IMG/VR virus record: IMGVR_UViG_3300032294_002519
Location: 1 to 26,075 of that record
DNA: 26,075 nucleotides
DNA from: a virus
Strand: one strand, 5' to 3'
Part shown: piece by piece, positions 8,165-15,778 of the stretch
How positions within the stretch are numbered: the stretch's first letter is position 1
How the letters are laid out: every line of letters begins with the position of its first letter
The notes under the pieces: generated by a model
Database searches by the model: none
The model's input: the letters and a program-made list of their open reading frames with translations, nothing else
Told to the model about the DNA's origin: nothing
Made by a program: the position numbers and the translations under genes

Positions 8165-8419
8165 ATGAATAAACAAACAGAACAATTCCAAATGAATGTG
8201 GATATTACACAAACCACACCTATTACATCTGATGATGGTAATCAAGTATTCCAAGAAGCAGTAATTCTACGTAAAGCAAGTAAGTTTTTAGTAGGTACGC
8301 AAGAAGACGCCATCATTCCTATCCCAGTATTTGTTGATGTAAAAACAAATAAAATTTTAACTGAACTGCTTCCTAAAGAACTACGTGCAGAGTATGAAGA
8401 ATACAACAAAACAGTCTAA
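8165..8419 (+). CDS. Unknown 84-aa protein between the clamp-loader subunits
   Basis: 84 aa; starts 5 nt after the loader ATPase and its 3' end is overlapped by the next gene. The sequence starts with a Gln/Thr-rich segment, then FQEAVILRKASKFLVG, a strand-like VFVDVKTNKI and an acidic helical end (KELRAEYEEYN). I recognise no family, catalytic motif or membrane segment. The position between two subunits of one complex suggests a replication-linked role, but nothing in the sequence proves it. Confidence 0.65.
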   Translation: MNKQTEQFQMNVDITQTTPITSDDGNQVFQEAVILRKASKFLVGTQEDAIIPIPVFVDVKTNKILTELLPKELRAEYEEYNKTV

Positions 8420-8837
8420 ACAATTTAATGTATTTGATTTCATTAAAGCAATCATTGACACTAAACCTGATTGGAAATCATTTACTCCTGAGCAACGAAA
8501 AGTATTTAATGGATTTATGATTAATAAAATATTAAGTATGAATCCAAAATATATTGACATTGTGAATTATGTTCAAGGATTAGATATTAAGGATGGACAA
8601 CGACTATATGAAGTATATTGTTTTATGATTCCACAATCTAAAAACACATATTCATCTTATATTAGATCTAATGTTAAAAAATCTAAACCTGAAATAGTAT
8701 CACATGTTGCTCAATATTTTGAATGCTCTCTTAAAGAAGCAGAAGAATATATTAGTTTAACTGATGATAAGTGGCTAGAAAATATTTTAGTTGCTAAAGG
8801 TATTGACGAGAAAGAACTAAAACAATTAATTAAATGA
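8394..8837 (+). CDS. Probable clamp loader small subunit, T4 gp62-like
   Basis: 147 aa from the ATG at 8394; an upstream in-frame GTG at 8385 is possible but less likely. The protein is nearly all alpha-helical: FDFIKAIIDTK, FNGFMINKILSMNP, LYEVYCFMIPQSK, and a C-terminal helix-rich part around SLKEAEEYISLTD. The order of these blocks resembles gp62-type loader proteins of T4-like phages (FVNK-like block, then a size-limited central part, then a C-terminal tail). The position two genes after the gp44-like ATPase supports it. gp62 has no ATPase motif of its own and completes the five-subunit loader. The family is highly divergent, so the call remains moderate. It overlaps the preceding gene by 26 nt and the following gene by 4 nt. 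Confidence 0.6.
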   Translation: MKNTTKQSKQFNVFDFIKAIIDTKPDWKSFTPEQRKVFNGFMINKILSMNPKYIDIVNYVQGLDIKDGQRLYEVYCFMIPQSKNTYSSYIRSNVKKSKPEIVSHVAQYFECSLKEAEEYISLTDDKWLENILVAKGIDEKELKQLIK

Positions 8838-9061
8838 GCAAAGTAACCTATAACAACTACACACCAGATTCAATTGTTCAAACAATTGTAGATAAATTTA
8901 TCACTCGAGCCGAATTTGGTGAGAAAAAATATGGTGTTACTTTAGATAGAGATGATCTCTCAATTGAGGATTTTATTAACCATGCTTTAGAAGAACACAT
9001 GGATGCTATCCTATATCTTCAAAAAGTAAAATCTATGCTTGAACAACAAAGAAATGGTTAA
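8834..9061 (+). CDS. Small MazG-like helical phage protein
   Basis: 75 aa with an ATGA overlap to the preceding gene. The centre reads RAEFGEKKYGVTLDRDDLS (25-43) followed by HALEEHMDAILYLQKVK (50-66). The second block has the EE-x2-D arrangement (E53, E54, D57) seen in the metal-binding helix of MazG/dUTPase-like pyrophosphohydrolases, and this KYG-x-L...EE-x-MDA-x-YL pattern recurs in many phage proteins. At 75 aa it holds only one half of the usual four-helix bundle and would need to oligomerise to act as an enzyme. A role in nucleotide metabolism is plausible but unproven. Confidence 0.6.
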   Translation: MSKVTYNNYTPDSIVQTIVDKFITRAEFGEKKYGVTLDRDDLSIEDFINHALEEHMDAILYLQKVKSMLEQQRNG

Positions 9062-10001
9062 ACAAGTTCCTTCTATAATTAAGCAAATACGTAATTTTAA
9101 ACCTCAAGAAATCAATTACGCATTTCAGAAGAGCATTTCTTACTCACAAATGTCTATGTATTGGTCGTGCCCTAAAAAATGGGCACTCCAATACAAAGAA
9201 GGACATAAGACATTTACATCTACTATTCATACTGTTTTTGGAACTGCAATTCATGAAACCATTCAAAATTATCTTAGTGTTCTATATGAACAAACAGGTG
9301 CAGCCGCAGATGAAATTAATTTAGAAGAATACTTTGAAGAACGTTTTAGAGAAAACTACAGTCAACAATATAAAAATAACAATAAAATTCATTTTTCTTC
9401 TTCTGAGGAAATGAGAGAATTTTATGAGGATGGAATAGCTATTTTAGAATTTATTAAGAAAAAACGAAATAGTTATTTTTCCAAGAAAGGATATTTTCTA
9501 GCAGGAATAGAAATACCTATAGTGATGTCTCCTGATAAGCGCTATAATAATGTATTATTTAATGGGTTTATTGATTTAGTTTTATATCATGAACCAACAA
9601 ATACTTTTACTATATACGATATAAAGACATCAAGTAGAGGATGGACAGATAAAGAAAAAAAAGATGAATACAAACAATTTCAAGTATTGTTTTATAAATC
9701 TTTCTTTAGTGAACAATTTGGTGTACCTGAGGATAATATTGAGGTTCAATTCCTAATATTAAAACGAAAACTTTGGGAAAATTCAGACTTTGCTCAAAAA
9801 CGAATCCAAGAATTTATTCCTGCTCAAGGAAAAATTAAATTAAAAAAAGCAAAATCTGCAATTATTTCATTTATAGAAAACACATTTGATATAGATGGAA
9901 CATATAAGAATGTAGATCATCCTGCTCAACCAGAAAAAAATAAATGTAAATATTGTCCATTTAAGGATAAAAAGGAACTTTGCTCTCAAGCAATCTCTTA
10001 G
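9054..10001 (+). CDS. PD-(D/E)XK nuclease, RecB/Cas4-like, with putative Fe-S cysteines
   Basis: 315 aa from the ATG at 9054; an earlier in-frame TTG (9039) is less likely. Nuclease core: FGTAIHETIQNYL with an HET helix (H67), IEIP with E153, FNGFIDLVL (D174) and TIYDIKTS (D189, K191), then a QFQVLFYKSFF helix, the order of RecB-family exonucleases. One cysteine near the N-terminus (SCPKKW, C39) and three near the C-terminus (CKYC...C; C298, C301, C310) reproduce the 1+3 pattern that holds a 4Fe-4S cluster in Cas4, AddB and Dna2. It probably trims or resects DNA ends in recombination or host-DNA breakdown. It has no helicase domain and overlaps the preceding gene by 8 nt. Confidence 0.87.
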   Translation: MVKQVPSIIKQIRNFKPQEINYAFQKSISYSQMSMYWSCPKKWALQYKEGHKTFTSTIHTVFGTAIHETIQNYLSVLYEQTGAAADEINLEEYFEERFRENYSQQYKNNNKIHFSSSEEMREFYEDGIAILEFIKKKRNSYFSKKGYFLAGIEIPIVMSPDKRYNNVLFNGFIDLVLYHEPTNTFTIYDIKTSSRGWTDKEKKDEYKQFQVLFYKSFFSEQFGVPEDNIEVQFLILKRKLWENSDFAQKRIQEFIPAQGKIKLKKAKSAIISFIENTFDIDGTYKNVDHPAQPEKNKCKYCPFKDKKELCSQAIS

Positions 10002-10024
10002 TATATCCGTATATATGTATATAT
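10001..10024 (+). repeat. Three tandem 8-bp GTATATNN units upstream of the RHH gene
   Basis: Three head-to-tail octamers: GTATATCC (10001-10008), GTATATAT (10009-10016) and GTATATAT (10017-10024), starting on the last base of the nuclease stop codon and ending 16 nt before the likely start of the ribbon-helix-helix gene. Ribbon-helix-helix repressors such as MetJ bind tandem 8-bp boxes, so this could be an autoregulatory operator. AT-rich chance repetition is the alternative. Confidence 0.5.
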
Positions 10025-10040
10025 GATAAAAAATAATGTT

Positions 10041-10235
10041 ATGGCAAAGGAACCAGGCACTCAGCTAACCTCAGTGAAAGTAGATAAAGACCTGTTTGAT
10101 GTCTTTAAAATAGAGTGCGTAAAGCGAAAATTTACTTTAAATAAGCTTGTCAATCGAACAATAGATTTATATCTTACCGATCCGGAATTTAGAAAACAAT
10201 TAACAAATCATATTAACCCAAACATTAAAGAATAA
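10041..10235 (+). CDS. Ribbon-helix-helix (Arc/MetJ-type) DNA-binding protein
   Basis: 64 aa from the ATG at 10041, chosen because it has the GTTATG context of other starts; an in-frame ATG at 10023 lies inside the octamer repeats. LTSVKVDKDLFDVFKI (9-24) is a strand followed by a helix, and FTLNKLVNRTIDLYL (31-45) is the second helix, the classic layout of ribbon-helix-helix dimers, with the strand TSVKV inserted into the DNA major groove. It is probably a transcriptional regulator, possibly of its own gene through the repeats just upstream. The stop codon overlaps the next start by 1 nt (TAATG), so the glycosyltransferase gene may be co-translated. Confidence 0.78.
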   Translation: MAKEPGTQLTSVKVDKDLFDVFKIECVKRKFTLNKLVNRTIDLYLTDPEFRKQLTNHINPNIKE

Positions 10236-11680
10236 TGAATTCAAGTTTTGCTTATTTACCTCAAAAAGAGAGGAAAAAAATCTTATTAATTTGCGATGAT
10301 CTCCGAGTACATTCAGGAGTAGCAACTGTTGCCCGCGAAATGGTACTCAATACATGTCAACATTTTAACTGGGTACAAGTTGCAGGAGCAATTAATCATC
10401 CTGAAAAAGGTAAAAGATTAGATCTATCTCAGGACACTAACACAAATACAGGTCTAACAGATTCATCTGTTCAGATTTATCCTGTAGATGGTTATGGAGA
10501 TCCTAATTTTATTCGTCAGCTAATTAAAATTGAAAAACCTGACGCTATCTTCCTTATTACAGATCCAAGATATTTTATGTGGCTATTTCAAATCGAAAAT
10601 GAAATTCGCCGTAAAATGCCTATTATTTATTTAAATATTTGGGATGACTATCCAGCACCTATGTATAATCGTCCATATTATGAAGCATGTGATGCGCTGT
10701 TAGGTATCTCAAAACAAACAGTCAACATTAATAAGTTAGTATTAGGTGATAAAGCAAAGGATAAATTAATTAAATATGTTCCTCATGGTTTAAATGAAGA
10801 TATTTTTAAACCAATTAAATCAACTGATGCTGAATATGGAGAATTAGTTAAATTTAAAAATCAAATCTTTAATGGAAAAGAATATGATTTTGTATTGTTC
10901 TTTAACTCAAGAAATATCCGTCGTAAACAAATTCCAGATACACTTTTAGCATATAAATACTTTATTGATTCATTACCTGAGGAAAAAGCTAAAAAATGTG
11001 CTTTCCTACTTCATACTCAACGTGTTGATGATAATGGAACAGATTTAAATGCAGTTTGTGAATTTTTATTTGATAATGATCCAAAATACAATATTGTATT
11101 TTCTGAAAAACCACTTCCGCCTCACCAAATGAATTATTTGTATAATATGTCTGATGCTCAGATTTTATTAACATCAAATGAAGGATGGGGTCTATCATTA
11201 ACAGAAGCATTATTAACTGGAAAATTAATTATTGCTAATGTTACAGGTGGAATGCAAGATCAAATGCGTTTTGTTAGAGATGGTAAGTGGATGGAAGTAG
11301 ATGCTGATTTTCCTTCAAACCATAATGGTACCTATAAAGAACATGGTGAGTGGGCTTTACCAGTTTATCCAACAAATAGATCAATTCAAGGTTCTCCAGT
11401 CACACCATATATTTGGGATGACCGCTGTACATCAGAAGATGCAGCTGCTCGAATTACTGAAGCATATAATATGTCAAAAGCAGAACGTGTAGAAAGAGGA
11501 TTAAAAGGTAGAGAATGGGCATTAAGTGATGAAGCAGGATTTACAGGTGAAAAGATGGGTCAACGTATAATCAATTATATAGATGAATTATTTTTAACTT
11601 GGAAACCTAGAAAAAACTTTGAACTTATCAATACTAAAAATACAGAAAAACGAGTTTTAAACCATAAATTAATTTACTAA
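10235..11680 (+). CDS. GT-B fold glycosyltransferase, GT4-like
   Basis: 481 aa. The N-terminal Rossmann half begins KILLICDDLRVHSGVATVA, an acceptor-loop pattern (SGVA). The C-terminal half carries VPHGLNEDIF (182-191), NSRNIRRKQ (224-232) and the nucleotide-sugar motif SNEGWGLSLTEALLTG with the E-x7-E pair (E316, E324) of GT4-type transferases. It should transfer a sugar from a nucleotide donor with retention of configuration. An extra segment around 358-398 contains an aromatic, Pro-rich loop. It is followed 1 nt later by a second GT-B enzyme, so the two probably act in series. No membrane anchor is visible; donor and acceptor are unknown. Confidence 0.9.
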   Translation: MNSSFAYLPQKERKKILLICDDLRVHSGVATVAREMVLNTCQHFNWVQVAGAINHPEKGKRLDLSQDTNTNTGLTDSSVQIYPVDGYGDPNFIRQLIKIEKPDAIFLITDPRYFMWLFQIENEIRRKMPIIYLNIWDDYPAPMYNRPYYEACDALLGISKQTVNINKLVLGDKAKDKLIKYVPHGLNEDIFKPIKSTDAEYGELVKFKNQIFNGKEYDFVLFFNSRNIRRKQIPDTLLAYKYFIDSLPEEKAKKCAFLLHTQRVDDNGTDLNAVCEFLFDNDPKYNIVFSEKPLPPHQMNYLYNMSDAQILLTSNEGWGLSLTEALLTGKLIIANVTGGMQDQMRFVRDGKWMEVDADFPSNHNGTYKEHGEWALPVYPTNRSIQGSPVTPYIWDDRCTSEDAAARITEAYNMSKAERVERGLKGREWALSDEAGFTGEKMGQRIINYIDELFLTWKPRKNFELINTKNTEKRVLNHKLIY

Positions 11681-11681
11681 T

Positions 11682-12986
11682 ATGAGCAAAAATAGTTGTG
11701 TAATCTACGCTCCTGTAGATACTCTAAGCGGATATGGCGCCCTAAGTAGAGATGTAGCCAAATCGATTATCGAATTGAAAAAAGAAGAATGGGATATTAA
11801 AATTATCCCATGCAATTGGGGAAATACAGCTTTAGGGTTTACAGATGAAAACCCAGAATGGAATTTCCTAAAACAATATTTTATCACAGGACAACTTACC
11901 TCTCAACCAGATATTTTTATTTGGATTACAGTACCAAATGAATTCCAAAAAGTAGGTAAATACAATATTGGTATTACTGCAGGATTAGAAACAGATCTAG
12001 TACCAGCCGATTGGGTTCAGGGTTGTAATAAAATGGATTTAGTATTAGTATCCTCAGAACATGGAAAAACAGGATTTGTAAATTCTAAATTTCAACAAGT
12101 TAATAATCAAACTCAACAAGTTGAAGCTAATATCGAATTAACAACTCCAGTTGAAGTATTATTTGCAGGTATGGATACTAATATCTATAAGTATTTAGAT
12201 AATCCTAATAAAGAAATTGGAGCATTAAATACTATTCCTGAAGATTTCGCTTATCTATTTGTAGGACATTGGCTACCAGGTGATGTAGGAGAAGATCGTA
12301 AAAATGTAGGTTTATTAATTAAAGCGTTTTTAGAAACATTTAAAAATAAAAAGAAAAAACCAGCATTGGTATTAAAAGTTAGTGTTGTAAGTCCATCTTA
12401 TATGGATAGAGATGAAATTCTTAAACGTATCAATATGATTCGTTCAACAGTAAATTCAACTGATTTACCAAATATCTATCTACTTCATGGTGAATTTACA
12501 AATGAAGAAATGAATGAAATTTATAATCATCCTAAAATTAAAGCTATGATTAGTTTAACTAAGGGTGAAGGATTTGGTTTACCATTACTTGAATTTACTC
12601 AAAGTAAAAAACCAGTTATTACAACAAATTGGAGTGGACATATTGATTTCCTTAAAAAAGAATTTACTCCACTAGTTGAAGGTACATTAACAAATGTACA
12701 TCCAAGTGCTGCTAATAGTATGTTATTGAAAGAATTTAAATGGTTCTCTCCTGATTTAGGTCAAGTAGGATTTTATTTAAAGGATGTGTTTGAAAATTAT
12801 AAAAATTATATTGACGGAGCAAAACGTCAAGCATATTTTGCTAGAACAAATTTCTCATTTGAAAAAATGACTGAAAAAATAGCTGAATATTTTACTCGTA
12901 TTCCTGAATTTCCTAAACAAGTTCAATTAAAACTTCCACAATTGAAGAAAATTGAATTACCTAAATTAAAGAAAGTAGAATCATGA
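11682..12986 (+). CDS. GT-B fold glycosyltransferase, GT4-like, with a repetitive Lys-rich tail
   Basis: 434 aa. The N-terminus has PVDTLSGYGALSRD (11-24), the glycine-rich acceptor loop, then CNWGN and a central VGHW (194-197). The C-terminal donor site is TKGEGFGLPLLEF (293-305) with the E296-x7-E304 pair. DRKNVGLLIKAF (205-216) matches the RKN segment of this family. The last 20 residues repeat LPxLKKxE twice, a basic tail that may bind a membrane, nucleic acid or partner. It overlaps the next gene by 4 nt (ATGA). The substrate cannot be read from the sequence; together with the preceding gene it starts the glycan block. Confidence 0.88.
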   Translation: MSKNSCVIYAPVDTLSGYGALSRDVAKSIIELKKEEWDIKIIPCNWGNTALGFTDENPEWNFLKQYFITGQLTSQPDIFIWITVPNEFQKVGKYNIGITAGLETDLVPADWVQGCNKMDLVLVSSEHGKTGFVNSKFQQVNNQTQQVEANIELTTPVEVLFAGMDTNIYKYLDNPNKEIGALNTIPEDFAYLFVGHWLPGDVGEDRKNVGLLIKAFLETFKNKKKKPALVLKVSVVSPSYMDRDEILKRINMIRSTVNSTDLPNIYLLHGEFTNEEMNEIYNHPKIKAMISLTKGEGFGLPLLEFTQSKKPVITTNWSGHIDFLKKEFTPLVEGTLTNVHPSAANSMLLKEFKWFSPDLGQVGFYLKDVFENYKNYIDGAKRQAYFARTNFSFEKMTEKIAEYFTRIPEFPKQVQLKLPQLKKIELPKLKKVES

Positions 12987-13951
12987 AAACAGCCCTAATT
13001 ACGGGTATCAATGGTATGGATGGAAGTCACCTAGCTGACTTCCTCCTCACCAAAGGATACAAAGTATATGGAATGGAACGAAGAAGTTCTTCCAAAAATC
13101 GTACTAATACTGCTCATTTAGAAGGAAAAATAACTTTTGTAGATGGAGATCTAACTGATCAAAATAGTTTACTTCGGATCTTAAAAGAATCTAATCCTGA
13201 TGAAGTATATAATTTAGCAGCTCAATCATTTGTAGGACAAAGTTGGCAAACTCCTGAACATACCTCAGAAGTAACCGGATTAGGTGTATTACGAATGCTA
13301 GAAGCGATTCGAGAATACAATAAAAATATTAGATTTTATCAAGCATCTTCATCTGAAATGTTTGGTCGAATGGTTGAAAACCCAGCAAATGAAAATACTC
13401 CATTTTATCCTAGATCTCCATATGGTGTAGCTAAATTATATGGACATTGGATTACTAAAAATTACCGTGAATCATATAATATGTTTGCTTGTAGTGGTAT
13501 CTTATTTAATCACGAAAGTGAAAGAAGAGGTATTGAATTTGTTACTCGAAAAATTACAGATGGAGTAGCTAAAATTCATCTTGGTTTAGCAGATCATATT
13601 TCATTAGGAAATCTAGAAGCTAAAAGAGATTGGGGATATGCTCCTGATTATGTAGAAGCAATGTGGTTAATGTTACAGCAAGAAACAGCAGATGATTATG
13701 TGATTGCAACTGGTGAAACTAGATCAATTAAAGATTTTTTAGATGAAGCTTTTAATCAAATTGGAATCCCAGATTGGTCTTCGTATATTAAACAAGATCC
13801 TAAATTCATGAGACCAGCAGAAGTTGATGTATTAAGAGGAGATTATAGTAAAGCTAAATCTCAACTTAATTGGATACCAAAAACTAGTTTTAGTGAAATG
13901 GTTAAAAAAATGGTTACAAACGATATTGAATTAATAAAAAATCAATTATGA
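12983..13951 (+). CDS. gmd: GDP-mannose 4,6-dehydratase
   Basis: 322 aa, an extended short-chain dehydrogenase. NADP-binding TGINGMDGSHL (7-17; Gly 8, 11, 14), MERRSSSKNRT (31-41), DGDLTDQNSL, YNLAAQSFVGQSW (76-88), the ASSSEMFG motif (catalytic Ser/Glu; S123/S124, E125), SPYGVAKLYGHW with Y147 and K151, and the diagnostic FNHESERRGIEFVTRKI, all typical of Gmd. The enzyme converts GDP-mannose to GDP-4-keto-6-deoxy-mannose, the precursor of GDP-fucose, GDP-rhamnose and GDP-perosamine. I see no GDP-fucose synthase nearby, so a host enzyme or one of the downstream epimerases must act next. It is somewhat shorter than most bacterial Gmd (about 350-370 aa), mainly at the C-terminus. ATGA overlaps both sides. 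Confidence 0.95.
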   Translation: MKTALITGINGMDGSHLADFLLTKGYKVYGMERRSSSKNRTNTAHLEGKITFVDGDLTDQNSLLRILKESNPDEVYNLAAQSFVGQSWQTPEHTSEVTGLGVLRMLEAIREYNKNIRFYQASSSEMFGRMVENPANENTPFYPRSPYGVAKLYGHWITKNYRESYNMFACSGILFNHESERRGIEFVTRKITDGVAKIHLGLADHISLGNLEAKRDWGYAPDYVEAMWLMLQQETADDYVIATGETRSIKDFLDEAFNQIGIPDWSSYIKQDPKFMRPAEVDVLRGDYSKAKSQLNWIPKTSFSEMVKKMVTNDIELIKNQL

Positions 13952-14406
13952 CTGATAATTTAACAACCTGTCCTCATTGCGGGTCTGATGCCTGTTATGT
14001 AGTGGAAAATTCTTCTGAAATTAAAACATACTCATGTTTTGGATGTGGTTTTACAACTAATTCACTAATGAAAGAAGGTGAAGAATTTTATGAACAACAA
14101 CTAGAAGTACTGCCTGAACTTTACAAAGATGTAATGTTTGAAGATGAAAATGGTTTGAAATGGATGCCTACCACCATTAATATCCCTACTAAAGGAATGA
14201 TATTCTATAATGGTACAAATCCACAAGATGCTAAATGGGCAGGAGTATTAGCTGTAGAAGTATTAGAAGAAGAAAAAGAAAAATATCCTATCAAAAATAA
14301 ACCTGGTCAATATTATACCCACAGAATGGATATGACTTCCATGAAACCATTTGAAATGAAAGAATTTATGGATGCTCTAACTTATATTGGAGTTTTACCA
14401 GAGTAA
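13948..14406 (+). CDS. Zinc-ribbon protein of unknown function
   Basis: 152 aa. The N-terminus holds a four-cysteine zinc ribbon: CPHC (C8, C11) and CFGC (C30, C33), followed by GF. The remaining 115 residues are acidic and mixed, with WMPTTINIPTKGMIFYNG, WAGVLAVEVLEEEKEK and a helical end (MKEFMDALTYIGVLP). I do not recognise the C-terminal domain. It overlaps gmd by 4 nt and is the last gene before a promoter-like element, so it belongs to the first glycan block. A zinc ribbon often binds nucleic acid or mediates protein contacts; nothing shows which applies here. Confidence 0.7.
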   Translation: MTDNLTTCPHCGSDACYVVENSSEIKTYSCFGCGFTTNSLMKEGEEFYEQQLEVLPELYKDVMFEDENGLKWMPTTINIPTKGMIFYNGTNPQDAKWAGVLAVEVLEEEKEKYPIKNKPGQYYTHRMDMTSMKPFEMKEFMDALTYIGVLPE

Positions 14407-14437
14407 TTAGGATTACAAAAAGAATTTTTTTATATTT
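14407..14437 (+). promoter_or_regulatory. Promoter-like element P3 (TTAGGATT-N16-TATATTT)
   Basis: TTAGGATT (14407-14414) begins right after the stop codon of the zinc-ribbon gene, and TATATTT lies at 14431-14437, 24 nt start to start. This is one of the cleanest copies in the window. The next ATG (14455) is 17 nt beyond the second box. It would drive the AT-rich sugar module. Confidence 0.75.
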
Positions 14438-14454
14438 AAAATAAAAAATAAGTT

Positions 14455-15096
14455 ATGAAAATTAGCTATGCTATTTTAACTCATAATGAAGGAGAATACA
14501 TACAAAATTTAATCCCATTCCTTCTAAAAAACAAACAATCTATAGACGAAATTGTAGTAGTTGATGATTTCTCAGATGATTATTTAACTAAAGAAATTTT
14601 AGATAAATATAAAGATCAAATTATTTTAAAGTATAGAGAATTTGACGGAGATCATACTCAAAAAAACTATTTAAATAGTTTATGCTCAGGAGATTATATA
14701 GTACAACTAGATGCTGATGAATTAATAACTGAAGAATTAATAGAAATTCTTCCTGGATTTTTAGAAGATAATTCTAATGTTGATTTATTCATTACACCTC
14801 GTATTAATACTGTATTAAATTTAACTAAAGAATGGATTGATAGATGGGGATGGAAAGTTAATGAAAAAGGATGGGTAAATTATCCTGATTGGCAGATGCG
14901 TATTTATAGAAATTGCGATTGGATAAAATGGGAAGGTTTACTTCATTCTAAAATAAAAGGATATAAAACATATGCTAATTTACCTATGGATGAAATGTAT
15001 TCTATAATTCATTGTAAACAATTAGATAGACAAATTGAACAAAATGAATTATATGATAAAATTGAAGCTAATGGGCGTAAAAAATATAAAGTTTAA
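14455..15096 (+). CDS. GT-A fold glycosyltransferase, GT2-like
   Basis: 213 aa. The N-terminus ISYAILTHNEGEYI (3-16) and IVVVDDFSDD (33-42) are the nucleotide-binding start of GT2 enzymes. The DXD metal motif is QLDADELIT (D86, D88). The pattern HTQKNYLNSLCSGDYIVQLDADE resembles WaaE/KdtX-like transferases of lipopolysaccharide core synthesis, but the protein is shorter than WaaE and lacks its C-terminal extension. First gene after promoter-like element P3. Acceptor unknown. Confidence 0.88.
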   Translation: MKISYAILTHNEGEYIQNLIPFLLKNKQSIDEIVVVDDFSDDYLTKEILDKYKDQIILKYREFDGDHTQKNYLNSLCSGDYIVQLDADELITEELIEILPGFLEDNSNVDLFITPRINTVLNLTKEWIDRWGWKVNEKGWVNYPDWQMRIYRNCDWIKWEGLLHSKIKGYKTYANLPMDEMYSIIHCKQLDRQIEQNELYDKIEANGRKKYKV

Positions 15097-15098
15097 AT

Positions 15099-15773
15099 AT
15101 GAATAAATTTTTAATTATAACTGCTAATTTGGGTGGAAAAGATAATCTGATTGATCCTCCTAAAAAATTTGATAATTGTGATTATATAGCTATTGTTGAT
15201 AAAAAATATAATGTTAATATTTGGGAACAATTTGGATGTTTTGATTTTTCAAATATAGATAATTTTAAATTTAGAAGAAATGCTAAATTATATAAAGTAC
15301 TAACTACATTAATATTTCCCCAATATGAATATATTATTTGGCATGATGCTAACCATCAATTAAAAGTAAATCCTGAAGAAATATTAGAAGAATATGGTGA
15401 GTTTGATTTATTATTATTTAACCATCCTCATAGAAACTGTTGCTACAAAGAAATGGAATTAGTAGCAGGAAGATTAGATAACCAACAAAACATAACCCAG
15501 CAATATAATTACTACTTAGAACAGGGAATGCCAAGAGAATTTGGATTATATGAAATGACTTCTTATATTAAAAAAAATAGTAGCATAATTACTAATCTTG
15601 AACTAATGTGGTGGGAGCAAATATGTAAGTTTAGTTCCAGAGATCAATGTAGCTTTACTTATTGTTTATGGAAATTAGGAAATACTTTAAATGTTAAAAC
15701 TTTTGAGGGATATGCTAATTTGTATGCTGGAGGTAATAAGTATCTTAATGAGCAAGAAGGACATTTAAACTAA
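15099..15773 (+). CDS. DUF616/TOD1-like putative glycosyltransferase
   Basis: 224 aa. The motif LYKVLTTLIFPQYEYIIWHD followed by ANHQL (D83, with WHDANHQL at 81-88) matches the core of DUF616/TOD1/MUCI70-type proteins, where a K-x3-I/L-x-P...W-x-D segment resembles a GT-A metal site. LLLFNHPHRNCCYKEM and SFTYCLWKLG are further conserved-looking blocks. Members of this group are linked to polysaccharide synthesis, so a sugar transferase role is likely but less sure than for its neighbours. It begins 2 nt after the preceding gene and is followed 5 nt later by the amidotransferase gene. Confidence 0.6.
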   Translation: MNKFLIITANLGGKDNLIDPPKKFDNCDYIAIVDKKYNVNIWEQFGCFDFSNIDNFKFRRNAKLYKVLTTLIFPQYEYIIWHDANHQLKVNPEEILEEYGEFDLLLFNHPHRNCCYKEMELVAGRLDNQQNITQQYNYYLEQGMPREFGLYEMTSYIKKNSSIITNLELMWWEQICKFSSRDQCSFTYCLWKLGNTLNVKTFEGYANLYAGGNKYLNEQEGHLN

Positions 15774-15778
15774 TAAAT

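Noticed and set aside
8385-8393. GTG start for the gp62-like gene
   Set aside because: ATG at 8394 in the same frame is more likely; GTG would only lengthen an overlap with the upstream gene.
10989-11210. Minus-strand ORF of 73 aa inside the first GT-B gene
   Set aside because: Antisense shadow of the glycosyltransferase, with a Leu/His-rich translation typical of AT-rich antisense frames.
11301-11492. Plus-strand alternative-frame ORF of 63 aa in the first GT-B gene
   Set aside because: Overlaps a clear motif-bearing frame; its own translation shows no family signal.
14401-14430. Rho-independent terminator after the zinc-ribbon gene (A/T run near 14425-14430)
   Set aside because: The T-run lacks a GC-rich hairpin before it and is better explained as the spacer of promoter-like element P3.
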